From: Brenneria alni
GTDB lineage: Bacteria > Pseudomonadota > Gammaproteobacteria > Enterobacterales > Enterobacteriaceae
NCBI RefSeq assembly: GCF_003666245.1
Contig: NZ_MJLZ01000004.1
Span: 110,918-174,917, forward strand
Reading direction: 5' to 3'
DNA: 64,000 nucleotides
The position numbers and the translations under genes were made by a program. A model generated the notes under the pieces. The model worked only from the letters and a program-made list of their open reading frames with translations, was not told the DNA's origin and made no database searches. Position 1 is the first letter of the stretch; every line of letters begins with the position of its first letter. This document shows, piece after piece, positions 1 through 8,595 of the stretch.

Positions 1-1440
1 GTTATTCGGCGCCAGTTTACGGCAGCATTGTCCAATTACAGTTGTGAGGCCGGGTTAACTATTTTTAAAAATCTACTGCTGCAAGAACGCGGCGCATACT
101 GGACCTTCTTTATCAAATGCCGAGATGTAACATTGATCGGCGCATCACCAGAACGGCATATCACGTTACATGAAAAGCGGGTTTCTATGACGCCGATAAG
201 TGGAACCTACCGTTATCCCCCGACAGGCCCTACCCGTGAAGGATTAATTGACTTCTTATCCAATGAGAAAGAAGAAGATGAGTTGTCTATGGTGCTCGAC
301 GAAGAGCTGAAAATGATGACTCGGATTTGCGACTCGGACGTGAAAACGTTTGGCCCATTCTTAACGCCGATGTCGCGTCTGGTTCATACCGGCTACAGGC
401 TCGAGGGGCGCTCGTCACTATCTGTTCCAACTATTTTGCAACGCTCGATGTTTGCACCGACGGTAACTGGAAGTCCTCTGGAAAACGCGACGCGCGTTAT
501 TACTAAATATGAGTCGTCCGGGAGAGGCTACTATAGCGGATTTGCCGCACTCTTGGGTAGTGCTTGCGGTGAACCGACGATTGACTCGACGATCCTTATC
601 AGGACGGCTGAAATCGATCCGGCGGGTGCGCTGACAATGGGACTGGGCGCGACGTTAGTGCGAACCTCAGACCCTGATTCCGAAACAGCGGAAACGCGGG
701 CGAAAGCCGAAGCCTTACAGTGTGCTATGGGGTTAAATAGTCTCTCGCCCTCTGTTTTTCAGGATGAACAGGTCATCGTTGCGCTGCAAAAGCATAATCA
801 ACGTCTGGCCGCATTTTGGCTTGATAATAGATCGAATTCGACGTCTTTAAGGCTGCATGGGGGCTGCCTGCGTGATGCGCTGCTGATCGATAATGAAGAT
901 GCTTTTACCTCGATGATGGAATACCAACTTCGTGCCATGGGGTTTAGCGTTCGCCTTGCTCACTATTCCTCCGCTATTCATATTGCGGCAAATGAGCTTT
1001 TGGTTATCGGCCCAGGGCCTGGAGATCCGCGGGATCTTAGTGATGTTCGTGTTATGAAAAGCCGAGAGCTGATGATGGATGCCATGAAACACGGCTACCC
1101 GTTTATTGCTGTGTGTTTTGGCCACCAGATCCTGTGCGCCACGTTGGGGTATCCAATAACGGCGCTGGATTGTCCAAATCAGGGGATGCAAAAGGAAATT
1201 CCCTTTTTTGGCAAGATAGAAAAAGTGGGGTTCTACAACACCTTTACTGCGGTGGCGGCCAATAATGCTCTGGCAAGTGAGCATGGCGAGATTCGGGTCG
1301 CACGTGACGAATCCACCGGACACATTTTTGGTTTGCGCGGCCCTCGCTTTTCTTCCATGCAGTTTCATCCCGAATCCGTACTAACCATTGATGGGCCAAG
1401 AATTCTCTATGAATTAATACAGGAGGCGGTGGCGCAATGA
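1..1440 (+). CDS. phzE: PhzE-type 2-amino-2-deoxyisochorismate synthase (5' end outside window)
   Basis: The reading frame is open from base 1, so the start lies upstream; about 479 codons are present of a family length of roughly 630. PhzE converts chorismate and glutamine-derived ammonia to ADIC, the first committed step to phenazines. The first two thirds match the TrpE-like chorismate-binding half. The last third is a class I glutamine amidotransferase: the nucleophile Cys (codon 1114-1116) lies in AVCFGHQ, and a C-terminal QFHPES motif supplies the catalytic His and Glu. The stop overlaps the next start as ATGA, indicating translational coupling. The neighbours phzF and phzG confirm the pathway. 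The apparent start at base 28 is only an internal TTG. Confidence 0.93.
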   Translation, partial: VIRRQFTAALSNYSCEAGLTIFKNLLLQERGAYWTFFIKCRDVTLIGASPERHITLHEKRVSMTPISGTYRYPPTGPTREGLIDFLSNEKEEDELSMVLDEELKMMTRICDSDVKTFGPFLTPMSRLVHTGYRLEGRSSLSVPTILQRSMFAPTVTGSPLENATRVITKYESSGRGYYSGFAALLGSACGEPTIDSTILIRTAEIDPAGALTMGLGATLVRTSDPDSETAETRAKAEALQCAMGLNSLSPSVFQDEQVIVALQKHNQRLAAFWLDNRSNSTSLRLHGGCLRDALLIDNEDAFTSMMEYQLRAMGFSVRLAHYSSAIHIAANELLVIGPGPGDPRDLSDVRVMKSRELMMDAMKHGYPFIAVCFGHQILCATLGYPITALDCPNQGMQKEIPFFGKIEKVGFYNTFTAVAANNALASEHGEIRVARDESTGHIFGLRGPRFSSMQFHPESVLTIDGPRILYELIQEAVAQ

Positions 1441-1787
1441 TTATGGAATGTGTGTGGTGGGAACTGACGGAAAAAGATCCCGATATTGCGCGATTGCGAA
1501 CACAACTTGCCCATACCGATATAACGGTATGGCACCCGATTGGCGCACTTCAGGCAAAGTACTGGATTATGAATGAGTCGCCGCCGCGCTGGGGGGCGGT
1601 GATTCTGTGGCGCGGCGAGAAACCCGCACTGTCGGTTTTACCACCGAATCTTGCCGCTGAAGCCATTGGTCGTTCGCCGGATGTACGCCTGCATTTTACC
1701 GTAGCGGCCTCTTGTTTGAATGAATCGATCAGTGCGCCGTGGGCATCGCTATTCCAGGAGGAAACATGCACCACTACGTCATCGTAA
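1437..1787 (+). CDS. Small unrecognised protein coupled between phzE and phzF
   Basis: This gene encodes 116 residues. It starts in an ATGA overlap with the phzE stop and runs 22 bases into phzF, so it is translationally coupled on both sides and very probably expressed. I do not recognise it with certainty. The N-terminal hydrophobic strand (CVWWELTE), the central WHPIGALQAKYWIM and the later RWGAVILW give alternating strands and helices like a single ferredoxin-like (dimeric alpha/beta-barrel) domain, as in small monooxygenase-like proteins. That fold call is inference. The last 20 or so residues overlap the phzF ribosome-binding region and look unstructured. The Pseudomonas phzE-phzF pair has no gene here, so this may tailor or protect a phenazine intermediate. 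Confidence 0.6.
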   Translation: MIMECVWWELTEKDPDIARLRTQLAHTDITVWHPIGALQAKYWIMNESPPRWGAVILWRGEKPALSVLPPNLAAEAIGRSPDVRLHFTVAASCLNESISAPWASLFQEETCTTTSS

Positions 1788-2611
1788 ATGCGTTTAGCAA
1801 TAGACCGCTGGCTGGAAATCCCGTTGCCGTGTTTTTTGACTGTGACGGAGTGGAAACCGATGTTATGCAACGCATTGCGGCAGAGATGAGATTCTCTGAA
1901 TCGACGTTCGTCTCACAACCCAGGCATGGTGGCGACGCGCATGTTCGCATTTTTACGCCGGTCAATGAGCTTGTTTTTGCGGGTCATCCGTTGTTGGGAA
2001 CTGCACTTGCGCTATCGCTACGTCTTGAGAAAAACGCGCTGCAAATTGAAACGGCGAAAGGTATTTTCCTCTTTACGTTGGAGTATGCCGAACGTGCGGG
2101 TGATAGCCCTGTCGCGCACGTTGATATGGTTCAGCCAGAGCCTATTATTCAAACCTATGCGCAGACCGAATCGCTACTGCGCGCCTTAGAATTACCGCAT
2201 AGCACACTACCGGTAGAAGCGTATGACGTGGGGCCTCGTCACGTTTTTGTCGGTGTCGGCGATCTGGAAACGCTCTCTGCGCTCAACCCTGATCAGCGCG
2301 CCCTTGCGCAGCATAAGAATATGGCCGCACTCTGTTTTTGCCGTGCAGGCGACTTATGGCGTATGCGCATGTTTTCTCCTGCATATGGCGTGGTGGAAGA
2401 TGCGGCGACCGGTTCTGCCGCCGGGCCTCTGGCTCTGCATCTGGCTCGGCATGGCGTAGCAGACTTTGGTAGGCCTCTGGAGATTTGGCAGGGAGTGGAA
2501 ATGGGGCGTCCATCACAAATGTACGCTTTGGCGCAGACAGATGGCGTGGGATACCGGCTATACGCAGGCGGACATGCAATAAAGGTCGCGCAGGGAACAT
2601 ATTTCGTTTAA
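1766..2611 (+). CDS. phzF: PhzF, trans-2,3-dihydro-3-hydroxyanthranilate isomerase
   Basis: PhzF isomerises DHHA to the unstable aminoketone that PhzA/B condenses into the phenazine skeleton. The start chosen is ATG 1766, behind a strong AGGAGGA and giving 281 residues, the usual family length; an in-frame start at 1739 has no such site. The diaminopimelate-epimerase-like fold is clear from the MHHYVIVNAFSNRPLAGNPVAV N-terminus and the DAATGSAAGPLA motif near residue 215. The catalytic Glu sits in RFSESTF. The gene follows phzE and precedes phzG by 11 bases, as one operon. Confidence 0.93.
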   Translation: MHHYVIVNAFSNRPLAGNPVAVFFDCDGVETDVMQRIAAEMRFSESTFVSQPRHGGDAHVRIFTPVNELVFAGHPLLGTALALSLRLEKNALQIETAKGIFLFTLEYAERAGDSPVAHVDMVQPEPIIQTYAQTESLLRALELPHSTLPVEAYDVGPRHVFVGVGDLETLSALNPDQRALAQHKNMAALCFCRAGDLWRMRMFSPAYGVVEDAATGSAAGPLALHLARHGVADFGRPLEIWQGVEMGRPSQMYALAQTDGVGYRLYAGGHAIKVAQGTYFV

Positions 2612-2622
2612 AGGGGAAAAAG

Positions 2623-3258
2623 ATGGGCAGCAGTGATTTTGAAAGCGTGAGCGGCAAAGTGAATACGGACTTTCTAAACTTTCATGCCGAATTGCAGGAG
2701 CCTATTGCACTTGCCAGAACATGGGTGACGGAAGCGATAAACCAAAAGGTCAGGGAACCCCGAGCAATGGTATTGACGACCGCGAATGAACAGGGAGAAA
2801 TGAGTTCTCGGGTTATGGCTATTCTCGACTTTTCGGCACAGGGCATTTTGTTCGCTACCCATAGCTGTAGCCGCAAGATTCAGGATATTCAGCGTAACCC
2901 CTATGCCTGCGGTCACTTTTACTGGAGAGAATTGGGCAGGCAACTGTCCGTCAGCGGATGCGTCGTCAGATTGCCGCATGAAATAGCAGTGGAAGTCTGG
3001 GAATGTCGCCCTGCCCCATTGCACGCCATGTCAACCGTTTCTCATCAAAGCGAACCACTGCTTGATAGCAATAAACTTCGCGAGGCGGCAGAAGCGCTGG
3101 GGAGTGAAGGCGCATTACCCTGCCCGGACCGTTTCTCTGTTTATCAACTCACACCCCAGTCGATTGAGTTTTGGGCGGCTAGTTCGGATCGCCTGCATCG
3201 GCGCTTGCGTGTTGAACGCCATCAGGATGAATGGTTGAGCACCTGGTTACAGCCATAG
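2623..3258 (+). CDS. phzG: PhzG, FMN-dependent phenazine-forming oxidase
   Basis: PhzG is a pyridoxamine-5'-phosphate-oxidase-like flavoenzyme that aromatises the tricyclic intermediate to phenazine-carboxylic or -dicarboxylic acid. ATG 2623 follows AAGGGGAAAA and gives 211 residues, close to known PhzG proteins; the frame is open further upstream but overlaps phzF. The split-barrel FMN fold is seen in RAMVLTTANEQGEMSSRVM and FATHSCSRKIQDIQRNP (residues about 45-95), and in the C-terminal SIEFWAASSDRLHRRLR typical of PdxH relatives. It is 11 bases after phzF and 12 before the EhpF-like gene. Confidence 0.92.
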   Translation: MGSSDFESVSGKVNTDFLNFHAELQEPIALARTWVTEAINQKVREPRAMVLTTANEQGEMSSRVMAILDFSAQGILFATHSCSRKIQDIQRNPYACGHFYWRELGRQLSVSGCVVRLPHEIAVEVWECRPAPLHAMSTVSHQSEPLLDSNKLREAAEALGSEGALPCPDRFSVYQLTPQSIEFWAASSDRLHRRLRVERHQDEWLSTWLQP

Positions 3259-3270
3259 AAGGGGGGAAAC

Positions 3271-4335
3271 ATGATGAAAGACTTATTGGATTTTGATTCC
3301 CATTTGAAAGAAATTATGAATTGGCATTTCTCAACGCAAACCGGTACGCCTTTTTGGTTGAAAATGAGTGAAACGTTTGATTTTGAACCACTGAAGGACA
3401 TTAATACCTTTGCCGATCTGGCTCGTTTTCCCGACGTGACTGATCTACTGCGTGAGGTTCCCGTTGAGTCGCTTATTCCGTGCGGGCTGCGTGACGAAAA
3501 GATAGCAGGAGTGTTTGAGAGTGGGGGCACAACCGGAAAGGCGAAGCGCATCGTGGTATTTCAGGCGTGGCTGGATGAGTTGGTAGCGTGGCGATTAGGG
3601 CATCGATCATCCGGTGACGATCGGGACACAGGCAACACGCTGGCGCTTGTGCCAACCGGCCCACATATTGTCGGGGCGATCACGCGTTGTCGCGCACTGA
3701 CCAAAGGGGGGTTGTTTTTTACTGTCGATCTTGACCCGCGCTGGGTTAAGAAGTGTATCCAGAAAAACGATATGGATAGTATGCAGGCATATGCTGAACA
3801 CATCATTGAGCAGGCTGAGGATGTTTTTTTCACGCAGTCAATCCAGTATCTCATCGTAACCCCCCCCATTCTTGAACGAATGACAAAGCGCTCTGCGCTG
3901 GTTGCTCGAATGAATCAAACGCTGAAGGGAATAACCTGGGGAGGAACACACATGGACCCCGACACCCAGTCGTTTTTACAGTCGGTGGTTTTTCCTTCGG
4001 TTCCGATCAGCGCCAGCTACGGCAGCACGATGGTTCTGGGGGAAGCAAAGACTCGGGATGTGCCAGATATTATGACCGAAGCGATTTTCGACAGTTTTGC
4101 CCCCTATATTCTCTTTGATGTCGTGGAGCCACATACCCTCAAGCCGGTGGCATTCGGTGAACGTGGTCAGGTTGTTATGCACCACCTTAGCCGTTATGCT
4201 TTTTTCCCCAATATCCATGAACGCGATACTGCTATTCGCGTTCCACGTGACGATGACTTTCCCGGTGCGGCGGTAAGTCAGGTTAGCCCGCTATCAACCT
4301 TTGCCGGACATACGGTGATAGAGGGAGTTTATTAA
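3271..4335 (+). CDS. ehpF: EhpF-like ANL adenylating enzyme of griseoluteic acid synthesis
   Basis: This protein of 354 residues is a short, phenylacetate-CoA-ligase-like member of the ANL superfamily. The phosphate-binding loop SGGTTGK is at residues 84-90, followed by a Lys/Arg pair. The length and position directly after phzG match EhpF of the Pantoea agglomerans D-alanylgriseoluteic acid cluster, which activates a carboxyl of phenazine-1,6-dicarboxylate so that it can be reduced. It lacks the large C-terminal domain of full-length ANL enzymes, as EhpF does. It is followed two bases later by the LuxC-like reductase, its expected partner. The substrate is inferred from context. Confidence 0.85.
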   Translation: MMKDLLDFDSHLKEIMNWHFSTQTGTPFWLKMSETFDFEPLKDINTFADLARFPDVTDLLREVPVESLIPCGLRDEKIAGVFESGGTTGKAKRIVVFQAWLDELVAWRLGHRSSGDDRDTGNTLALVPTGPHIVGAITRCRALTKGGLFFTVDLDPRWVKKCIQKNDMDSMQAYAEHIIEQAEDVFFTQSIQYLIVTPPILERMTKRSALVARMNQTLKGITWGGTHMDPDTQSFLQSVVFPSVPISASYGSTMVLGEAKTRDVPDIMTEAIFDSFAPYILFDVVEPHTLKPVAFGERGQVVMHHLSRYAFFPNIHERDTAIRVPRDDDFPGAAVSQVSPLSTFAGHTVIEGVY

Positions 4336-4337
4336 CG

Positions 4338-5744
4338 ATGGATGTCTCTATTTCCCCGTCACCGGACGCCACTTGCGAGCCCCGTGACTGCCAGCGCATT
4401 GAGGTCTCTGCGTTAGGGCGCGACTATATGACGCAGCGGCGTGTTGCGGTCAACGATCTGCTCGGCGTACCCGTCGCGGACATGGCGGTTGCTCCGCCGA
4501 TTTATATTCATAACACGGTCAATGCAATGAAGGCCGCACCGGCATTACCGCTCGCTGACATACATCAGGCTATGGCCCAGGCAGCGGATCGTTTCCAGCA
4601 TGACACCATAGCGGGTTTATCCGCCGATGAATATTGTCGGCTAGTACAGCGCACGACGGGACTGCCGCTTGATGTACTTGAACATGCGCTTACTGCTATT
4701 GCAAATGCGTTGAGAACGATGCCGGAGATTATTGATGCCGGTATGCCTCGAGGTGCGCGGTGGTTATGGCGCGATCCTGATACATTGGCGGGTTGTAGCC
4801 TTTTTAGCCGTAGAGGAGATAGTTTCGCGGTTCTGGCGGCGGGCAATGGGCCTGGCATCCATGCTCTGTGGCCGCAGGCTGTGGCGTTAGGCTACCGTAC
4901 ACTAGTAAAGCCGTCCTCACGGGAGCCATTCACGGCGCAACGTGTGGTTTCGGCTATGGCTATGACAGGTCTGGAACACTATGTGGCGCTCATCCCCACG
5001 GATTATCGCGGTGCTGAGGAACTGGTCGCGTCGGCCGATCTGACATTGGCGTATGGCGGTCCGGATATTGTGGAAAAATACCGCGCTCATCCCACGGTGC
5101 GAGTGCAGGGGCCGGGGCGATCCAAGATGGTTATTGGGGTCGATGCCGACCGTGATGACGCTGCCTCGCTGGTAGCGAAAGCCATGACGGATCTCGGCGG
5201 CGCGGCCTGTGTGTCAACCAGCGCGGTGCTGGTTGAAGGCGAGGTGGCGGATTTTTGCCAGCGCTTAAGACAGGCGTTACAACAGGTGCCGCCGTACAGA
5301 TTGCCGTACGCGTCGGCACAGACTGTAGAGAGGTTAAAACTCTCGCTGGGAGATGACGCCAGCTCGTCACTTCAGGCCATGCTAACACCGGAAGGCTATC
5401 TTCTTCATCCCGTCGTCATTGACGTTGCAGAACCGGACGACCCTCGCCTTCAGCGGGAGTTCCCCTTTCCCTGCGTCACCGTCGCTCCCTATCACGCCAC
5501 GCGCAGCGTATCTGTGCTTGCAGGATCTTTGGTAGTCACGGTTTTTTCAGGGCGGCGTGAACTACTGGAGCCGATTCTGGAAGATGCCAGTATCAGTAAT
5601 GTTTATATCGGGGATATTCCCACAACATGGATGTCACCTCTGGTTCCTCACGATGATTATCTCAGTGAATTCCTGATGTGCAATCGCGGGTTACGCGTCA
5701 GTGCCTCTTGGGCTGAAACGATGGGTAAAGGAAAAGAATTATGA
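4338..5744 (+). CDS. ehpG: EhpG-like acyl reductase (LuxC/aldehyde dehydrogenase type)
   Basis: This 468-residue protein has the fold of LuxC-type acyl-CoA reductases. The Rossmann region is around VLAAGNGPGIHALWPQ (about residues 166-181), and the probable nucleophile is Cys291 in GGAACVSTSAVL. Together with the upstream EhpF-like adenylating enzyme it would reduce the activated phenazine carboxylate towards the aldehyde or alcohol level, the hydroxymethyl side chain of griseoluteic acid. This role is known for the ehp pathway and inferred here from order and similarity. Its stop overlaps the next small reading frame as ATGA. Confidence 0.82.
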   Translation: MDVSISPSPDATCEPRDCQRIEVSALGRDYMTQRRVAVNDLLGVPVADMAVAPPIYIHNTVNAMKAAPALPLADIHQAMAQAADRFQHDTIAGLSADEYCRLVQRTTGLPLDVLEHALTAIANALRTMPEIIDAGMPRGARWLWRDPDTLAGCSLFSRRGDSFAVLAAGNGPGIHALWPQAVALGYRTLVKPSSREPFTAQRVVSAMAMTGLEHYVALIPTDYRGAEELVASADLTLAYGGPDIVEKYRAHPTVRVQGPGRSKMVIGVDADRDDAASLVAKAMTDLGGAACVSTSAVLVEGEVADFCQRLRQALQQVPPYRLPYASAQTVERLKLSLGDDASSSLQAMLTPEGYLLHPVVIDVAEPDDPRLQREFPFPCVTVAPYHATRSVSVLAGSLVVTVFSGRRELLEPILEDASISNVYIGDIPTTWMSPLVPHDDYLSEFLMCNRGLRVSASWAETMGKGKEL

Positions 5745-5926
5745 GGATGCGTTATGCGCTGATTTTCGGACCTGCCGATGTTTCCCACATGATGGAGGAT
5801 ATGCATTGTCTCTATGAAAGCGATAGCGGCAAAAATACTGTACTCCGGCAAATAGCGTGTGTTGAAAGTAAGATGAGGGCGTCGCCGTCATCCTGTGCTA
5901 CCCCACTTGGATTGAGGCAAAAATGA
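5741..5926 (+). CDS. Small reading frame after ehpG, possibly a gene remnant
   Basis: This frame of 61 codons starts in an ATGA overlap with the ehpG-like gene and ends four bases into the next gene. I recognise no family. The first part (MRYALIFGPADVSHMMEDMH) is protein-like, but the last 20 residues are Ser/Cys-rich and look like read-through of another frame. From about 5872 a different frame gives DEGVAVILCYPTWIEAK, which runs into the start of the next gene, so this may be a frameshifted remnant. It may equally be only coupling sequence. Confidence 0.35.
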   Translation: MRMRYALIFGPADVSHMMEDMHCLYESDSGKNTVLRQIACVESKMRASPSSCATPLGLRQK

Positions 5927-6381
5927 ATAACGAAGAACAGTTACATGAAATATGCAACTTTATGAGTCAGGAGCGCGTATTAACACTAAGCGCCGCAGCT
6001 GAAGGAGAGGTGTGGTCAGCCAGTTGCTTTTATCACTTTCAGAAAGATGAAATGGCGGTGTACGTCATGAGCGACATCAATACACGCCACGCTAAATTGA
6101 TGCTTAAAGCACCTGGCGTTTCAGGCACCATTATCGCCTCAGATACCTCAATGGTGCATTTGAAAGGGATTCAATATCAGGCCAGGGTCTCGCTTTTGTC
6201 GAGTGAACAGGAAACCGCTGCGCGGGCACGTTATTATCAGCGTTATCCGTTCAGTCGCATTATGGCTCTGCCAATTTGGTATTTGAAACTGATAGAGATC
6301 AAATACACGCAAAGCCGTGCGGGAATAAAGCGCCATATGCATTGGGCCTGTCTGCACATGCCGCAGGAAGTATCACGATGA
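5923..6381 (+). CDS. YhbP-family (UPF0306) flavin-split-barrel protein
   Basis: This protein of 152 residues resembles E. coli YhbP along its length. Shared blocks are the N-terminal helix plus LTLSAAAEGEVWSASCFYHF, the TRHAKLM loop, GIQYQARV and the YPFSRIMALPIW segment. The family has the pyridoxamine-5'-phosphate-oxidase-like split-barrel fold, as PhzG does, but no established reaction. Being the last gene of the phenazine block, it may bind flavin and act on, or protect against, phenazine; that is inference. No RBS stands out; the ATG overlaps the previous small frame, suggesting coupling. Confidence 0.75.
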   Translation: MNNEEQLHEICNFMSQERVLTLSAAAEGEVWSASCFYHFQKDEMAVYVMSDINTRHAKLMLKAPGVSGTIIASDTSMVHLKGIQYQARVSLLSSEQETAARARYYQRYPFSRIMALPIWYLKLIEIKYTQSRAGIKRHMHWACLHMPQEVSR

Positions 6382-6442
6382 AAAAACGAAATCTGGCCAT
6401 CAATCGGCGGGAACCGTTGCCTCGGGTTTTTTGCACAAATAG

Positions 6443-6769
6443 CGTCCGACGCCTAAATTTACAGAACTTTTATTGAATGGGGCGGATCCGGATTTTTACT
6501 GGCAGAAATCACCCGGTATCAGCGGTATGGCGTTCTATAACAGCGATCGTTTCCCGCAGTGGAAAAATTCGCTGTTTATTGGCGCACTGGCCGAGAGGAA
6601 TCTGATCCGGTTGACGCTGGAGGGTGACAAGGTCGTGGCGGAAGAGCGCTTATTGAATGACCGCGGCGAACGTATCCGCGAGGTGCGGCTGGGGCCGGAT
6701 GGCTACCTTTATCTGCTGACCGATCATGATAACGGCAAGCTGCTGAAAGTGGGACTGGCCGCCGATTAA
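6443..6769 (+). pseudogene. yliI: 3' remnant of yliI (aldose sugar dehydrogenase)
   Basis: The frame is open from 6443, after a TAG at 6440-6442. From about 6485 it encodes the C-terminus of the soluble PQQ-dependent aldose sugar dehydrogenase YliI/Asd: FYWQKSPGISGMAFYNSD, LFIGAL and VRLGPDGYLYLLTD closely match the E. coli protein. Only about 95 of some 370 residues remain, without signal peptide, catalytic His or most PQQ ligands. There is no plausible start, and the phenazine cluster ends just upstream. In E. coli yliI lies directly before gstB, as this remnant does. It is probably non-functional. Confidence 0.88.
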
Positions 6770-6878
6770 GCCGCCCTATGCCGGGCGCGTGCTACGCGAC
6801 ATGACATAAAAACGGCGGCATTCTGGCGCACGAAATAGACTCGGACGGTAACGCTTTCAAACGAATGCGCAACAAAGA

Positions 6879-7496
6879 TTACGTCAACGGCAACATCACC
6901 GTTTGCTGATAAGCCGGGCGCTTGGTTAACTGTTGATACCAGCGTTCCAAATTTGGGTGGGGCTGACGTTCGATGTCCATGTTAAGCCAGCCATAGGCAA
7001 TGCAGCCCAGCGGGATGTCGCCAATACCGAAATTATCGCCGGATAGCCACGGTTGATTTGCCAGGACGGTATCGACAATGCCCAATAATCGCTCACACTC
7101 CACCATGCCTTTCTGCACTAACGCCATATCGCGGTTTTCCGGCGCAACGCGCACCATAGTGATAAATACGCTGCCAAAAGCGACTGCCAGCGTGGCGGCC
7201 CAGTCCATCCATTTCTCAGCACTCGCCCGTGCGCCGGCATCAGCGAGATACAGTGACCCTTGTCCGTATTGCGCAGCCAAATAACGCACGATGGTATTGG
7301 ATTCCCAAAGTACCCGTTCGCCGTCCTGCAAACAGGGGATCAGCCCGTTTGGGTTCATTGCCAGGTAGTCAGCATCATGATTGCGGCCAAACTGCCCACC
7401 CGCCAGAATGTGCCGATATGGCAAGGCTAATTCCGCCGCACACCAGAGAACTTTCTTGACGTTAGTCGAATTTTCCCGACCCCAGATTGTAAGCAT
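6879..7496 (-). CDS. gstB: Glutathione S-transferase GstB (YliJ)
   Basis: This 205-residue protein matches E. coli GstB. The N-terminal thioredoxin-like domain starts LTIWGRENSTNVKKVLWCAAEL, with the glutathione-binding region NPNGLIPCL and WESNTIVRYLA. The C-terminal helical domain ends PNLERWYQQLTKRPAYQ. GstB-type enzymes conjugate or dehalogenate small electrophiles in the cytoplasm. It converges on the yliI remnant, the E. coli order, which supports the yliI call. Confidence 0.93.
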   Translation of the reverse strand: MLTIWGRENSTNVKKVLWCAAELALPYRHILAGGQFGRNHDADYLAMNPNGLIPCLQDGERVLWESNTIVRYLAAQYGQGSLYLADAGARASAEKWMDWAATLAVAFGSVFITMVRVAPENRDMALVQKGMVECERLLGIVDTVLANQPWLSGDNFGIGDIPLGCIAYGWLNMDIERQPHPNLERWYQQLTKRPAYQQTVMLPLT

Positions 7497-7659
7497 ATCG
7501 AACCTCGCCGTAAGAGAAGAAAATTTATTCTGCCAATGACCGGGCAGACAGGAAAGCCCAGGGAGATGAGAAATAATAATATGCCTTTTTAGTCTTTATG
7601 ATTTAACTTATCGTTCTTAATAATGACAGTAAGTGATATTCAGACAGGAAAGCTATTCA

Positions 7660-8493
7660 ATGAAATTGACGTATTCTCTTCGCGCAACATTAGGTATTGC
7701 GCTGCTAGCCGCTGGAATTCAACTGGCTTGCGCGAACAGCGATCCGCACACTATCGTCTTTGGCGTAGCGCCGGGGCCTTACGGCGATATGGTTAATCAG
7801 GCGATTAAGCCCGAACTGACGAAAAAAGGTTACAAAGTGGTGGTACGTGAGTTCAGCGATTATGTTCAGCCGAATCTCGCTCTGGCCAACGGCAGTATTG
7901 ACGCCAATCTGTTTCAGCATACGCTGTATCTGGATAAATTCGCGGCCGATAAAAATTTGAAAATCACCAAATTGATAACCGTACCCACGGCCAGCATGGG
8001 GCTTTACTCTAATAAAATAAAATCGCTGGATGAACTGAAAAAAGGGGATGTGATCACCTTATCCAATGATGCCACCAATCTGGCTCGCGGCCTGCGCTTT
8101 CTGCAATCGCTGGGGTTGATCACCATCAAGCCCGATATTGACCCAACCAAGGCTTCGGAAAAAGATATTGTCGGCAATCCGCGGGGGTTGGTATTCAAAC
8201 CCTTAGAAGCCGCACAGCTACCCCGCACGCTGGATAGCGTGACCGCTTCGCTGGTTAACGGTAATTTTGCCTTTGCCGCCGGACTGAAACTTTCTTCTGC
8301 GCTTAAGCTGGAAACGCTGGATGAAAACCTGAAAAACGTAATTGCGGTGCGTACGGACGATCTGGACAAGCCGTTTGTCAAAGATACCAAGGCCATCGTT
8401 GAGTCACCCGCTTATGCGGCGGTGATTAACCAGCCAGACTCAATGTTCAGTCAATTTCAGAAACCAGAATGGATGCAGGCGAAAACGCAGTAA
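7660..8493 (+). CDS. MetQ/NlpA-family periplasmic substrate-binding protein
   Basis: This is the binding component of a methionine-type ABC importer, 277 residues from ATG 7660. It has an N-terminal signal sequence and the family blocks FSDYVQPNLALANGSIDANLFQH, SNKIKSLDELKKGD and LSNDATNLARGLRFLQ. The Cys near the end of the signal (QLACANS) is not preceded by a typical lipobox, so it may be a soluble periplasmic protein rather than a lipoprotein. The substrate could be methionine, another sulfur compound or an amino-acid derivative. MetN- and MetI-like genes follow. I saw no MetJ box upstream. Confidence 0.88.
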   Translation: MKLTYSLRATLGIALLAAGIQLACANSDPHTIVFGVAPGPYGDMVNQAIKPELTKKGYKVVVREFSDYVQPNLALANGSIDANLFQHTLYLDKFAADKNLKITKLITVPTASMGLYSNKIKSLDELKKGDVITLSNDATNLARGLRFLQSLGLITIKPDIDPTKASEKDIVGNPRGLVFKPLEAAQLPRTLDSVTASLVNGNFAFAAGLKLSSALKLETLDENLKNVIAVRTDDLDKPFVKDTKAIVESPAYAAVINQPDSMFSQFQKPEWMQAKTQ

Positions 8494-8595
8494 TATACAG
8501 GCCGATACTGATTGGCGATTAGCGTGCGGTATATGTCTGGCCGGTTATTGACCGGCTTTGTTCTTTTTTCCGCGGGTGGCAGGAGTTTGCGGATA

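Noticed and set aside
847..1368. 173-codon minus-strand frame inside phzE
   Set aside because: It is antisense to well-conserved amidotransferase codons and has no ribosome-binding site or family features.
6410..6436. GGAACC followed by GCAC, a possible hrp box
   Set aside because: The spacer to the CAC element is 17-18 bases rather than 15-16, and only a yliI remnant lies downstream.
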